A DNA stretch of 64,000 nt from the NCBI GenBank assembly GCA_009909085.1, contig JAAANX010000036.1, forward strand, positions 1-64,000, written 5' to 3'. Both the position numbers and the translations under genes were made by a program. Every line of letters begins with the position of its first letter. Position 1 is the stretch's first letter. This DNA comes from Cyanobacteria bacterium GSL.Bin1 (GTDB taxonomy: Bacteria > Cyanobacteriota > Cyanobacteriia > Cyanobacteriales > Rubidibacteraceae). The notes beneath the pieces are model-generated. The model ran no database searches and was not told the origin of the DNA. It saw only the letters and a program-made list of their open reading frames with translations. Below are positions 1-8,575 of the stretch, one piece after another.

Positions 1-880
1 TCTGGGTGTTGATGTTCTGGCACTTGCGATAGGTATTGGCACAAAAACCTTTGTGCAACCTTCCACCTTTGCCCATCGTTTGAGATGCCCGCCTAGAAAC
101 GGACTTGAGACGTTTGTCTCGACGGTCTATGTCTCTTCCCGGGTGAATGAATTCACGATGGATTACAGTACCGTCGAAGGTCACGACTGTCACCGTTGCT
201 GTGGTATTGATCCCCAGGTCAACGGCAACAACATTCTCATCTGGCTTCGGCTTCGGAGGAACACAGTGAAAAGGAACCGAAAGATGACAGGCTTTGCTGT
301 TGAAGATGAGGGATGGCGACAACATCTTATTGCCGGGTACTTGATGGCGTTCCCGAAGTCCACTAATCTGAACCGTTGTCCAGATCCAGTCAGACCCAGT
401 AAACACCTTGAGCTCAACCGTATCATAGCCCTGCCACTTGTAGCACTGGCCTTGATAGAGTGCAGGATAGCAGCCCGCATCGGTATTGAGCGTAGGCGGC
501 TTGGCATCCCGCCGTTTACGGGAGAGACCACTTTGCCAATCTCGATACCGTGTCATGTAACTACTAACCTGCCCGATCGCAAAACTGATTGCAGATCTGC
601 GATAGTAACTGGGGAATTTGTGAAAGACTCGATTGAGCTGCGGGTACTTGACAATGGGTCGCTTCGCCGTCGAATGCATCAACCGCTCTACGGCGGGGAT
701 CTGCTCGTCAGGTGACAGAATCCCTAACTCTAGCCAGTGCGTCAAGATAATGCCGACCAAATATCTGCACACCCGACGATAGACATTTACCGTTTCACCA
801 AACAGATGGCGCTGTTCAGCACTCGGGTTTAATGTCCATTTGTCAGTACGGATGATTTGGGAAGGCTTTTTGACTTTCAT
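1..880 (-). CDS. tnpB: TnpB, IS200/IS605-family RuvC-like nuclease (3' part outside window)
   Basis: Reading the minus strand from the ATG at 880 gives an uninterrupted frame of 293 codons that leaves the window at base 1. The N-terminal region is basic (MKVKKPSQIIRTDKW) and a RuvC-I type segment VVAVDLGINTTATV lies at about residues 217-230, with D221 as the candidate first catalytic Asp. TnpB is the RNA-guided nuclease of IS605-type elements; the remaining RuvC motifs, the zinc finger and any omega-RNA would lie left of the window. It starts 53 bp from the divergent tnpA, the usual IS605 arrangement. Family assignment is firm; intactness cannot be judged. Confidence 0.85.
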   Translation of the reverse strand, partial: MKVKKPSQIIRTDKWTLNPSAEQRHLFGETVNVYRRVCRYLVGIILTHWLELGILSPDEQIPAVERLMHSTAKRPIVKYPQLNRVFHKFPSYYRRSAISFAIGQVSSYMTRYRDWQSGLSRKRRDAKPPTLNTDAGCYPALYQGQCYKWQGYDTVELKVFTGSDWIWTTVQISGLRERHQVPGNKMLSPSLIFNSKACHLSVPFHCVPPKPKPDENVVAVDLGINTTATVTVVTFDGTVIHREFIHPGRDIDRRDKRLKSVSRRASQTMGKGGRLHKGFCANTYRKCQNINTQ

Positions 881-933
881 GCTCCTATACTACCATAGTG
901 ACAGTAAAAGGTCTTGGCTCAAAGTCTTGGTAA

Positions 934-1353
934 ATGGCAAACAAACTCAGGTCGTTTTCTCATAGTGTCGCGCTCCTGAAGGTGCATCTTGTCTTTGTCA
1001 CGAAGTACCGGCATCCCGTCATAACTGACGAAATAGAGGCTGACATTAAGGCTTTGGCTGAAAGCATCTGCGCGAAAAACGACTGCATTTTAGAGGATGC
1101 AAAAGCAGATTTAGGCGCAAAAGACCACATTCATCTATTGATTGACCTGGCGCCAAAGGTGTCAGTGTCCCAACTGTGTAATACCCTCAAAACCGTTACC
1201 AGTCGAGAGATTCGCAGGCGTTACGCCCACCAGCTAAAACCGTATTACTGGAAGCCTGTTTTCTGGAAACGTGGATTTAGCGCCATCTCTTGCGGTGGTG
1301 CTCCCTTATCGATCCTGAAACAGTACATTGAACATCAGGGCTATGACGATTGA
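934..1353 (+). CDS. tnpA: TnpA, IS200/IS605-family Y1 (HUH) transposase
   Basis: A 139-aa protein, normal length for the Y1 single-strand transposases that cut and join at hairpins in the element ends. The HUH metal-binding motif is HIH at residues 65-67 (KDHIHLLIDL), and the catalytic tyrosine candidate is Y131 in LKQYIEHQ. The characteristic opening VHLVFVTKYRHPV is at residues 17-29. It is divergent from tnpB and followed 18 bp downstream by a strong hairpin that could be the element end it recognises. The frame is intact, so the element may still be mobile, subject to tnpB being complete outside the window. Confidence 0.92.
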   Translation: MANKLRSFSHSVALLKVHLVFVTKYRHPVITDEIEADIKALAESICAKNDCILEDAKADLGAKDHIHLLIDLAPKVSVSQLCNTLKTVTSREIRRRYAHQLKPYYWKPVFWKRGFSAISCGGAPLSILKQYIEHQGYDD

Positions 1354-1371
1354 CACCCTGCCGCTCCTTAA

Positions 1372-1395
1372 CCCCCACCTCGGGGCAGGTGGGGG
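1372..1395 (+). repeat. Hairpin at the likely end of the IS605-type element
   Basis: CCCCCACCT pairs perfectly with AGGTGGGGG around a 6-nt loop, 18 bp after the tnpA stop. IS200/IS605 elements carry subterminal imperfect palindromes recognised by TnpA, so this is the best candidate for that end. It has no T-tract, so a simple terminator is less likely. Confidence 0.6.
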
Positions 1396-1464
1396 AATGC
1401 GTCGCTATTTTCGTTCAAAGCTAGAAAAGCGCAATTTGGTTTGAATCATTTTACCGATCAATTG

Positions 1465-1881
1465 CTAAGCATTACTCTTTTTTTCTCGACGACAGCCAAT
1501 GGGATAGGGGGAATGATAGGTTTGCTCTCGTTTACCAAACCATTGATAACGATGATCACGAATTTGATCGTAGGCGCGATCGCCGAAAGCTTTTAAGCCG
1601 GGGATTTGTCGGTAGAGGGCAACTAATCCTTCAGTAAAGGGAATTTGACGAGCAATTTCTTCTGCCGCTTCACTGCCTTGCCAACGTTGGTCTGGGTTTT
1701 GGGCATCGATCAAAATCATCCCCAATTCACAATCTTTTGCAGTGATGTGGAAGCGCTTCAGGGTAGCTTCGTCTTGCATCGGAAGATAATCAAATTGCGC
1801 TCCTTGATCCAACTTTTCTAGTTGTTGCACCAAGGAAACACAAAGATTGCAATTGCCGTCGTAAATGACGTGGTACTTCAT
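1465..1881 (-). CDS. DCC (DUF393) family thiol-disulfide oxidoreductase-like protein
   Basis: A 138-aa protein opening with YDGNCNLC, the D-x2-C-x2-C signature (D8, C11, C14) that names the DCC family. The fold is thioredoxin-like and a redox role is presumed for the family, but substrates are unknown. It lies 6 bp after plsY on the same strand and so is probably the last gene of a pgsA-plsY-DCC transcription unit. The association with phospholipid synthesis is positional only. Confidence 0.8.
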   Translation of the reverse strand: MKYHVIYDGNCNLCVSLVQQLEKLDQGAQFDYLPMQDEATLKRFHITAKDCELGMILIDAQNPDQRWQGSEAAEEIARQIPFTEGLVALYRQIPGLKAFGDRAYDQIRDHRYQWFGKREQTYHSPYPIGCRREKKSNA

Positions 1882-1887
1882 TTTGAG

Positions 1888-2535
1888 TTAATGGGAGACT
1901 TTTTGTCCAATTTTTGGTTCGGTTCCCGCCAGAATCCGCTCCACATTGCCACGGTGTCGCCAAAAAACATAGAGGGCGGCACAAACGGCAAAGATCATGT
2001 AAGGAAGCGGTTCGCCAAAGCTAATCATCAAGATATTAATCGCGATCGCGCTGACTAAGGAACTTAAGGAGACCATGCGGGAGGCAGCTAAAGTCACGCC
2101 AAAGGCAGCAACCCCTGCTAAAGCGACACCCGGTGTCATCATCAATAAGGTTCCTAAACTCGTTGCGACTGATTTGCCCCCGGTAAAGTTCAACCACACC
2201 GACTTGCTATGACCGAACACTGCCGCTAACGCAGCGAAAATAATCAGCCAAGCGATTGAGTTTTCTGAGAGAGACAGGGCGGGGACCTGCGCTACACTAA
2301 TCTTAACAATTCCCACGGCGATGGCGCCTTTAAGTAAATCAACCAATAACACCGCAACCGCTGCTTTTGTACCTAAAACCCTTAAGACATTCGTTGCCCC
2401 TGTCGAACCGGAACCATACTCGCGAATATCAATCTTTTGCAGCCAGGAACCCGCTAAAAAGCCAGTGGGAATTGACCCTAACAAGTACGCGGTTAGGAGC
2501 AAGACAACATTAATGAAAACTAAATTTGACATCAT
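1888..2535 (-). CDS. plsY: Glycerol-3-phosphate acyltransferase PlsY
   Basis: A 215-aa integral membrane protein that acylates glycerol-3-phosphate from acyl-phosphate, the first step of phospholipid synthesis. Diagnostic PlsY motifs are visible: LLGSIPTGFLAG near residues 18-29 and YGSGSTGATNVLRVLG near 40-55, followed by several hydrophobic segments. Length matches the family. Two adjacent ATG codons (2535 and 2532) are possible starts, and no strong Shine-Dalgarno decides between them. It sits between pgsA and a DCC protein on the same strand, so two phospholipid enzymes are probably co-transcribed. Confidence 0.95.
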   Translation of the reverse strand: MMSNLVFINVVLLLTAYLLGSIPTGFLAGSWLQKIDIREYGSGSTGATNVLRVLGTKAAVAVLLVDLLKGAIAVGIVKISVAQVPALSLSENSIAWLIIFAALAAVFGHSKSVWLNFTGGKSVATSLGTLLMMTPGVALAGVAAFGVTLAASRMVSLSSLVSAIAINILMISFGEPLPYMIFAVCAALYVFWRHRGNVERILAGTEPKIGQKVSH

Positions 2536-2598
2536 TTGATTGCAACCTATAATTTTTTATTTTTAGCGATCAACACGGAAATTAAATCTAAAAAAACA

Positions 2599-3159
2599 CT
2601 AATAAATCCCCGTCTCGCCTTCTTTTTGAGGACGAGACAAAAGAGGAATGACCAGATAAGTCAAGCCAGAAATTAGTGTGAGGAAGACAGCCAGCCAAAA
2701 TAAGACCTGAGCAAAAGTGAGCCAATTGGTATCAGTAATCGGAGCAATTAATGCCGCGATCGCGATGATTTGGCAAACGGTTTTTACTTTTCCGAGGCGG
2801 TTGGCACCGGGGATATCTTGACCGGCAAGATTGGGATTCACTCGCCATCCCGCGATCGCGAGTTCCCGTCCTAAAATCAAGAACACGCCCCAACTCGGAA
2901 TTGTCCCCCACTCAACTAATATCAAAAGTGGCGCAAAAATCAAGAGCTTATCCACTAATGGATCTAAAAATTTTCCTAAATCGGTAACTTGGTCTAATTG
3001 ACGCGCTAAATAACCATCGAGCCAATCGGTTGCTGCGACCAGTAAAAAAACGCCTAAGCCCAGCCAGTGGGAAGTAGCAGTGGGCTGAGCAAGAAAATAA
3101 AAAATAAACGGAATCCCCAAAAGACGAGATACCGTGATTTGTGTGGGAAGATTAAGCAT
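2599..3159 (-). CDS. pgsA: CDP-diacylglycerol-glycerol-3-phosphate phosphatidyltransferase
   Basis: A 186-aa membrane enzyme making phosphatidylglycerol phosphate from CDP-diacylglycerol, on the route to the phosphatidylglycerol needed in thylakoids. The full CDP-alcohol phosphotransferase motif D-x2-DG-x2-AR-x8-G-x3-D-x3-D is present at D45, D48, G49, A52, R53, G62, D66 and D70. Several membrane segments and the family length agree. It is the first gene of the minus-strand group with plsY, 63 bp apart. The upstream gap (3160-3345) carries one HIP1 palindrome and separates it from a divergent FMN reductase. Confidence 0.95.
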   Translation of the reverse strand: MLNLPTQITVSRLLGIPFIFYFLAQPTATSHWLGLGVFLLVAATDWLDGYLARQLDQVTDLGKFLDPLVDKLLIFAPLLILVEWGTIPSWGVFLILGRELAIAGWRVNPNLAGQDIPGANRLGKVKTVCQIIAIAALIAPITDTNWLTFAQVLFWLAVFLTLISGLTYLVIPLLSRPQKEGETGIY

Positions 3160-3345
3160 GAATGAAAACCTACCATCTCAGCCTCCCGATAGGCAAATGG
3201 CATCTCCCAAGATTGATGTAGAGAAAATGAGTTCCCTGTTTAAATTTTAAAAGAAAACGCGATCGCGATGGTGCTCCTCTTCGCAATTCAAAACGAGAGA
3301 GAGAACCACGGTAGAATCGTATAAACTTAAACCCGCAAGCAGCAG

Positions 3346-3888
3346 ATGAGTTATTTAATTATTGGCGCAAGTCTGAACCCAGATAGCCACAGCCAAGTCT
3401 TAGCCGAACAAGCGCAACAACTCTTACAAGCCCGTGGGAAAGAAGCCCAGTGGCTTGACCTTAGAGAAATTCGTCTCCCTATGTGTGATGGCAGTAGGGC
3501 TTATGGCGATCCGGTTCTTCCTCCCCTCAGTCAAGCGGTTGCAGAAGCCGAAGGTATTTTAGTTGCAACGCCGATTTACAACTACGATGTCAATGCTGCG
3601 ATTAAAAACTTTTTGGAATTGACCGGTAAGTCTTGGCAAGAGAAAACCGTGGGCTTTCTTTGCGCTGCCGGTGGACAGGGGAGTTATATGTCAGTAATCC
3701 CCTTTGCCAATAGTTTGATGTTAGACTTTCGTTGCTTGATTATTCCCCGTTTTGTTTATGCCACAGGGGATGCGTTTTTAGAAGGCAGATTAGTGGATGA
3801 AACGATTAAAACTCGCTTAGCTGAGTTAGTAGATCGTCTTGTGGAAGTCACCACTGCCTTAAACGGGCAAACCGCCAATGTCTCTTAG
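3346..3888 (+). CDS. NAD(P)H-dependent FMN reductase family protein
   Basis: A 180-aa flavodoxin-fold protein of the NADPH-dependent FMN reductase family. The N-terminal phosphate-binding segment is IIGASLNPDSHSQ, and the family signature ATPIYNYDVNAAIKNFLE lies near residues 85-102. Such enzymes reduce FMN or small quinones; the actual substrate is unknown. Its 3' end overlaps the convergent oxidoreductase gene by 30 bp, an uncommon but plausible tail-to-tail overlap. Confidence 0.85.
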   Translation: MSYLIIGASLNPDSHSQVLAEQAQQLLQARGKEAQWLDLREIRLPMCDGSRAYGDPVLPPLSQAVAEAEGILVATPIYNYDVNAAIKNFLELTGKSWQEKTVGFLCAAGGQGSYMSVIPFANSLMLDFRCLIIPRFVYATGDAFLEGRLVDETIKTRLAELVDRLVEVTTALNGQTANVS

Positions 3889-5403
3889 GAATTGCAGGTG
3901 CTGGTCAACCGAAGCCACCGTATTCGCTGTGATCGCGCCACTGGCGGCAACGGCGGGTAAGCCAATCCCTGGAAATGTAGAATCGCCACAGCACAGTAAG
4001 CCATCCCACGGGGTGTTGGCACCGGGAAAAAGACCATTTTCGGCATTAATGGCTGGTCCATAAGTGCCGCGATGCCGTCTTAGAAAGCGTTCATGGGTGA
4101 GGGGGGTTCCGATTAAAGTGACCTCAGCGCGATCGCGCACCTCAGGAATGGCTCGGGCAATGGCATCCCACAACACTTGCGAGCGTTCTTCCTTCAGTTT
4201 TTGGTAAGTGTCACTGCGCCGATCTAACCCTTCCCATAGCGAGTAGGGTTCACTTGCCGGGGTATAAGCATGAATGACGTGCTTGCCCGCCGGTGCCAAA
4301 TTAGGATCGAGTAGGGAAGGGATTGAGACCAAAACCACGTTTTGCTCTGCTGTTACTCCTTTTTCCCAATCGTTAACCACAATATGATGACAGGGCAAAT
4401 CCTCGGGTAAATCCGTGCCATCTATTCCTAAGTGCAAGTGCATAAAGCTGGGGCATTGCGGCAACGATTGCTTTTCTTGACGAAACGTTTGGGGAATTTT
4501 TTCTGAGGGCAGCAGTTTCAAGGTATCCCAAATCGAAGCATTAGAAATAACTGCCTTGGTTGCTCGCAGTTCTTCCCCACTTTTGAGGCGAACGCCCACA
4601 GCCCGCTTGCCAGAGAGTAAAATTGCTTCGACAGTTGTCCCTAAACGCAACGTCCCGCCGTATTTTTCTAAGCCTCGCACCAACGCTTGTACTAAAGCAT
4701 CACTTCCACCCAAAGGATAATCCAACTGAACATTCGGGCGATACCAATCGGCAAACATAAACGCCATTTCTGCGGCACTGGTGCCATTTGCCGGTAAGCC
4801 CGACAGGAGATAACAGAGTAAATCCAGCCAGTTTTTTAAGAAGGGGTCACTAATGGCGCGATCGCGCAACCGTTCAAATGCGCCCATTAATTGCAAAGTT
4901 TGACCGCCTTGTTGCATCAACTTCGGCACAAAAGGCAGTAGCGTCCGCACAATCCCCCAATCCGCTCGCACTGCGGTTGGCGGGAGGGCAACCGCAGCAC
5001 TGGCTAAAGGTGCCATTAGGGTTTGCAAGTTTCGCCACTCCCTCACTGCTTGCTCACCCCGCAACTCCTTTAAGACATCACAGAATTGGTCTGCCCCAAC
5101 GGCAGTATTAAAGTTGCCTTCCGGTAGCCAACACCCCCAAGTATCGTATTGCACACAGGGTACTTTCTCATCAATGGCATCGAGCACTTGACGCAGCGGA
5201 TTGGGAGAAGGAGTTGATAAACCCGAATAGAGAGAAGGACCTGAATCAAAATAATATCCCTGACGTTCAAAGCTGTGAGCTGCCCCACCAGGGATGGTAT
5301 GACTTTCACAAACCGTGACCTGAAAGCCATAACGAGCCAGCAAAGCGGCTGCACTCAAGCCACCCATTCCACTGCCAATTACAATTACATCTACCTCTGC
5401 CAT
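3859..5403 (-). CDS. CrtH/phytoene-desaturase-like FAD oxidoreductase
   Basis: A 514-aa FAD-dependent enzyme of the phytoene desaturase/carotenoid isomerase superfamily. The N-terminal dinucleotide-binding fold reads VIVIGSGMGGLSAAALLARY (residues 6-25), followed by the superfamily segment IPGGAAHSF, and the C-terminal FAD-contact motif CGDSTFPGIGLPAVAASG lies near residue 475. The middle sequence differs from what I recall of classical CrtH, so it may act on a different polyprenoid or quinone. No signal peptide is seen. It overlaps the convergent FMN reductase by 30 bp. Confidence 0.8.
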   Translation of the reverse strand: MAEVDVIVIGSGMGGLSAAALLARYGFQVTVCESHTIPGGAAHSFERQGYYFDSGPSLYSGLSTPSPNPLRQVLDAIDEKVPCVQYDTWGCWLPEGNFNTAVGADQFCDVLKELRGEQAVREWRNLQTLMAPLASAAVALPPTAVRADWGIVRTLLPFVPKLMQQGGQTLQLMGAFERLRDRAISDPFLKNWLDLLCYLLSGLPANGTSAAEMAFMFADWYRPNVQLDYPLGGSDALVQALVRGLEKYGGTLRLGTTVEAILLSGKRAVGVRLKSGEELRATKAVISNASIWDTLKLLPSEKIPQTFRQEKQSLPQCPSFMHLHLGIDGTDLPEDLPCHHIVVNDWEKGVTAEQNVVLVSIPSLLDPNLAPAGKHVIHAYTPASEPYSLWEGLDRRSDTYQKLKEERSQVLWDAIARAIPEVRDRAEVTLIGTPLTHERFLRRHRGTYGPAINAENGLFPGANTPWDGLLCCGDSTFPGIGLPAVAASGAITANTVASVDQHLQFLRDIGGLPV

Positions 5404-5457
5404 TCCTGTTTTTCCTGTTTGAACCCGTTTCTTCTCAATGGTGCCAAACCCGATAAA

Positions 5458-5481
5458 AAAAGGGGAAATTAATCCCCTTTT
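5458..5481 (-). terminator. Rho-independent terminator after the SLH-domain gene
   Basis: AAAAGGGG and CCCCTTTT form an 8-bp stem with an 8-nt loop. On the minus strand the stem runs into a run of T, 20 bp after the stop of the DUF3747/SLH gene. Confidence 0.75.
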
Positions 5482-5500
5482 CAGAAGCAGGAGGTGTAAT

Positions 5501-6664
5501 TTAGTTCTCCAGAGTTAAAGTATCTGTCCCTTTCACACAATCCAACATTCTTACAGTTGCCGCAGCAGCATAGTTCCTCTGTGCCGGTTGATCGGGCGCA
5601 AAATTCGTTCCCGTCTCATTTAAAGGAGAGGCAACGCCACAATAGGCAGACATTTCAGTGACTAAATTGGCAGACCAATGATTACTAATATCGCTGAAAT
5701 CCAGTGCATTCTGTGTATTTGGCAGTTCTCCCACTTCGCCCAATTGGTTACGAGCATATTTTGCTACTTTATTCTCTACTGCAATCAATTCAGCGCGAGT
5801 CACCGGTTGCGTGGGACGAAAGGTTCCATCAGGATACCCAGTGACAATATCGTTTTCTTTCGCCCATTGGATTTTTGCTGCACTCCAACGCTCGCCATCC
5901 ACATCAGGATAAGGAGAAGCATTTACTTGCTCTGGAAGCATTAGATTCAATTCCGGAATTGCTCTTAAGGCTTCAATGGCAATGGAAACCAGTTGCTCCC
6001 GGGTTAGTTCTGCTTCGGGGCGGAAAGTATTATCTTCTTTGAAACCAGAAACAAAACCAATATTAACAGCAGTGGCAATTTCATTACGATACGTATCATT
6101 AGCAATATCCCCAAAGGGCAACTCCATCCCCGTGGTCTTGGCTAAATAAACGTGACCGAGCGTTTTCTCCTCATAAGTGCGTTTGGCAAAATCCCATTCC
6201 GAGCCCAATTGAATCTTCAAGTAGCCATCAGCCATTCCATTGGTTCGTCCGACAATAATTTCTTCACCCTGATTGTTACGAGGGGTTCCCACTAAAAGGA
6301 GTTCATTATCTCGCTCAACAATTCGTAGGAGATAATCTAAACCATAATCTTGTCCGTCAACGCGGATGGAATAACCATTGCTATCTGTCGCGCGCCCACA
6401 AATCCCTGTAAAATCAAACTCTCGCAAGAGCGGATCAATCACAACTGGATTTGAACCACTCTCACGCCAACACGCTCGTTGGTCAGATTTTTGTTCCAAG
6501 ATCAAGAGGTTATAGTTACCTTCGCCAAAAGGCTCAGCAACGGCAACATAATCCTCTTGTGGCACTTCTTTGGCACCAAAATTTTGCGCATTACTGCCTT
6601 GAACGCTCAATAGTGTTATCAGAGCGGTTACTGTTGTTAAAGCTGTAAATTGTGTCCAACGCAT
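5501..6664 (-). CDS. Secreted DUF3747 protein with S-layer homology domains
   Basis: A 387-aa exported protein. Residues 1-26 form a signal peptide ending SNA/Q. A cyanobacterial DUF3747-like region follows to about residue 175 (AVAEPFGEGNYNLLILEQ, with cysteine pairs). Three SLH-type repeats then follow: one with GFKEDNTFRPEAELTREQ, one with GYPDGTFRPTQPVTRAE and a degenerate third with NFAPDQPAQRNY. SLH repeats bind peptidoglycan-linked polymers, so the protein is probably at the cell envelope. It lies downstream of the EPS export operon but is separated from it by 199 bp with a stem-loop, and has its own terminator. Confidence 0.85.
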   Translation of the reverse strand: MRWTQFTALTTVTALITLLSVQGSNAQNFGAKEVPQEDYVAVAEPFGEGNYNLLILEQKSDQRACWRESGSNPVVIDPLLREFDFTGICGRATDSNGYSIRVDGQDYGLDYLLRIVERDNELLLVGTPRNNQGEEIIVGRTNGMADGYLKIQLGSEWDFAKRTYEEKTLGHVYLAKTTGMELPFGDIANDTYRNEIATAVNIGFVSGFKEDNTFRPEAELTREQLVSIAIEALRAIPELNLMLPEQVNASPYPDVDGERWSAAKIQWAKENDIVTGYPDGTFRPTQPVTRAELIAVENKVAKYARNQLGEVGELPNTQNALDFSDISNHWSANLVTEMSAYCGVASPLNETGTNFAPDQPAQRNYAAAATVRMLDCVKGTDTLTLEN

Positions 6665-6777
6665 AGGTGTGTGCTAATTCGGATAAATTGAGGAAATTCA
6701 TTCAGTGAAATTAACTGTGTCTTCCTCTTAACCTGCTTGATGATTTGAGGAAGGTACTGATTGTTCCTTAGTTTTGA

Positions 6778-6817
6778 GAAAATCATTGCTATGTCTTTGT
6801 CCATAACAATGATTTTC
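6778..6817. repeat. 11-bp stem-loop between the SLBB gene and the SLH gene
   Basis: GAAAATCATTG (6778-6788) and CAATGATTTTC (6807-6817) are perfect inverted repeats around an 18-nt loop, 47 bp after the SLBB-gene stop on the minus strand. It may act as a weak terminator or a processing site; the pairing is AT-rich and there is no long T-tract. Confidence 0.4.
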
Positions 6818-6863
6818 TGCGGAACAAGTGGCAATTGGGCTTTAGTTTTACTCTGAGTGATGA

Positions 6864-8522
6864 TTAATCATTATCAAAGAAAATTTCAAAGAAGCGAATC
6901 CCTTGGAAAATCCGAGATACGGGTTCAAGAAATAGGCCCACTGTATCGGAAATTGAAGCCACAGTTGACCGTTCTACGACAATGACATCATTATTCCTGA
7001 GGGCAGGATTCGTCTCTGCATCGAGACTGCCGGTTCCTTGATCAAGATCAATTTCAATTTCCCTTTTCGTGACAGTACCGTTGGGGTTCAAACGAACCAG
7101 TTCAACCTCTCCTTTATCGGCACGGTTGTTAAAGCCGCCTGCTGCCAAAATGGCTTGATTAAGGGGAGTATTCGGGGGCAATTCTAAGGTTCCTGTGCTT
7201 TCTGCTTCTCCAATCACGCTGACTCGAATGGTTTCGGGAGAGAAACTGGAAGAGGCTAAATCTTGGACTTCTGTGGGATTGATGTCTTGAGCACGGGGAA
7301 CCACTACTGTATCTCCGGGCTGCAATAGAAGATCTTGACTGATATCTCCATTTTGGAGTAATGTCCATAAATTAGCAGAAAGGCGTTTAGTCCCCTGACG
7401 AGTGATCCGTTCCACTTCAACATTGCGAATATCAGAGAGGTTGGTAATGCCACCGGCTGCTTCAATAGCTTGCGTTATGGTTGGTGGATTTCCCAAGATG
7501 TCTTGTGTGACTTGGCTTGATACATCATAGGTCCCGGGGCGATTGACTTCCCCGACGACAGCGACTTCCACAACTTGGTCTCCGGGCGCGATCGAGCTTT
7601 GAGCAAGCGCTCGCGTTTCCTGAGGCTTATTTTCAGAAAGTGTGGGTACCACAATTCGATCGCCATCGCGTAGCGTGACATCTTGAACAAGTTCTCCGTC
7701 TTGAACAAGTTTCCAGAGATTAACATTGAGCACATACTCTTCTCCGCCAAAAAAGCGATGTAGCTTGACTTGTCGCACATTAGCCGCACGAGTAATCCCG
7801 CCTGCTTCTTCAAGTGCCGTGGTAATGGGCGGAAACCCTTGAACGTTGTTATCGCCAGCAGTCCTTAAAGTATAAGAGCCGGGCTGGTTGACTTCTCCCG
7901 CGATCGCGATGCGGACGGGACGGGGCTGTACTAACGCCACAGAAACAATCGGACGCTGTAGAATTCTGGAATAGCGTTGTATAATCAAGTTATTCGCTTG
8001 AGGAATCGTCAAGCCCTCGACATTAATCGTACCAACAACGGGCAAACTAATTGCTCCGTCAACCGTAATGCGATAGTCTCCACTATATTCAGGAACATTA
8101 AAAATATTAATATTAACGACATCTCCTGATCCTAAAGTATAAGGCGTTTCTTCATAACGAACGGGAGTTTCAGCTTCTTGAGCAACGGGAGAAGTGCCAT
8201 TGGGTTGAACGGGAGCAGACTCCGCTCCGGGAACGAGAGAAGTACCATTGGATTGAACGGGAGTAGACTCCGCTCCGGGAACGAGAGAAGCACCATTGGG
8301 TTGAACGGGAGCAGACTCCGCTTCTTGAGTGGGTGGTTGCAATTTTGAAGGAAGCTGTGCTTGGGCAGATATTCCTGACCATAAATATCCCCCAATAGGG
8401 ATTAATGTACTGAAAGCAACCATTAACCATCGATCATGAATCTTATAGCGGCAATCAGAGTGATTTTCTTGTTGCCTGAAAGCTGGATTAGGTTGCGTGG
8501 TAGCCCTTAAATCTTTTTCCAT
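6864..8522 (-). CDS. Polysaccharide export protein with SLBB domains (Wza-like)
   Basis: A 552-aa protein of the outer-membrane polysaccharide export family. After a hydrophobic export segment (about residues 32-55) comes a low-complexity linker made of three 16-residue units (68-115). The Poly_export domain then starts at TPYTLGSGDVVNINIFNVPEY (residue 126 on), followed by three SLBB-type repeats recognisable by GEVNQPGSYTL, GEVNRPGTYDV and GEAESTGTLEL. The family forms the channel through which EPS leaves the cell. It is the last gene of a minus-strand GT4-wzc-wza operon and lies 53 bp after wzc. The cyanobacterial form is longer than Wza of Escherichia coli (about 380 aa). Confidence 0.9.
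   Translation of the reverse strand: MEKDLRATTQPNPAFRQQENHSDCRYKIHDRWLMVAFSTLIPIGGYLWSGISAQAQLPSKLQPPTQEAESAPVQPNGASLVPGAESTPVQSNGTSLVPGAESAPVQPNGTSPVAQEAETPVRYEETPYTLGSGDVVNINIFNVPEYSGDYRITVDGAISLPVVGTINVEGLTIPQANNLIIQRYSRILQRPIVSVALVQPRPVRIAIAGEVNQPGSYTLRTAGDNNVQGFPPITTALEEAGGITRAANVRQVKLHRFFGGEEYVLNVNLWKLVQDGELVQDVTLRDGDRIVVPTLSENKPQETRALAQSSIAPGDQVVEVAVVGEVNRPGTYDVSSQVTQDILGNPPTITQAIEAAGGITNLSDIRNVEVERITRQGTKRLSANLWTLLQNGDISQDLLLQPGDTVVVPRAQDINPTEVQDLASSSFSPETIRVSVIGEAESTGTLELPPNTPLNQAILAAGGFNNRADKGEVELVRLNPNGTVTKREIEIDLDQGTGSLDAETNPALRNNDVIVVERSTVASISDTVGLFLEPVSRIFQGIRFFEIFFDND
8178..8321. repeat. Three tandem 48-bp units inside the SLBB gene
   Basis: Three in-frame 48-bp copies encode AESAPVQPNGASLVPG-like units (residues 68-115) with few differences. 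They form a proline-rich linker between the export segment and the Poly_export domain. The high DNA identity points to recent slippage or unequal exchange. Confidence 0.9.
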
Positions 8523-8575
8523 CAGTTTCCAGTAATTTGCGTAGATTTGACAATTGACTTTCTAAGTAGACTATT

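Noticed and set aside
53-715. 220-codon plus-strand frame at the left edge
   Set aside because: It is antisense to an intact TnpB frame with recognisable RuvC residues and shows no protein-like features of its own.
8178-8321. The three 48-bp repeats as a CRISPR array
   Set aside because: There are no spacers; the units are contiguous and in frame within a coding region.
8132-8430. Two minus-strand frames with repeated SRSGVCSR- or LPFNPMVLL-like peptides
   Set aside because: They are other-frame readings of the 48-bp repeats in the SLBB gene; the repeat creates the regular pattern.
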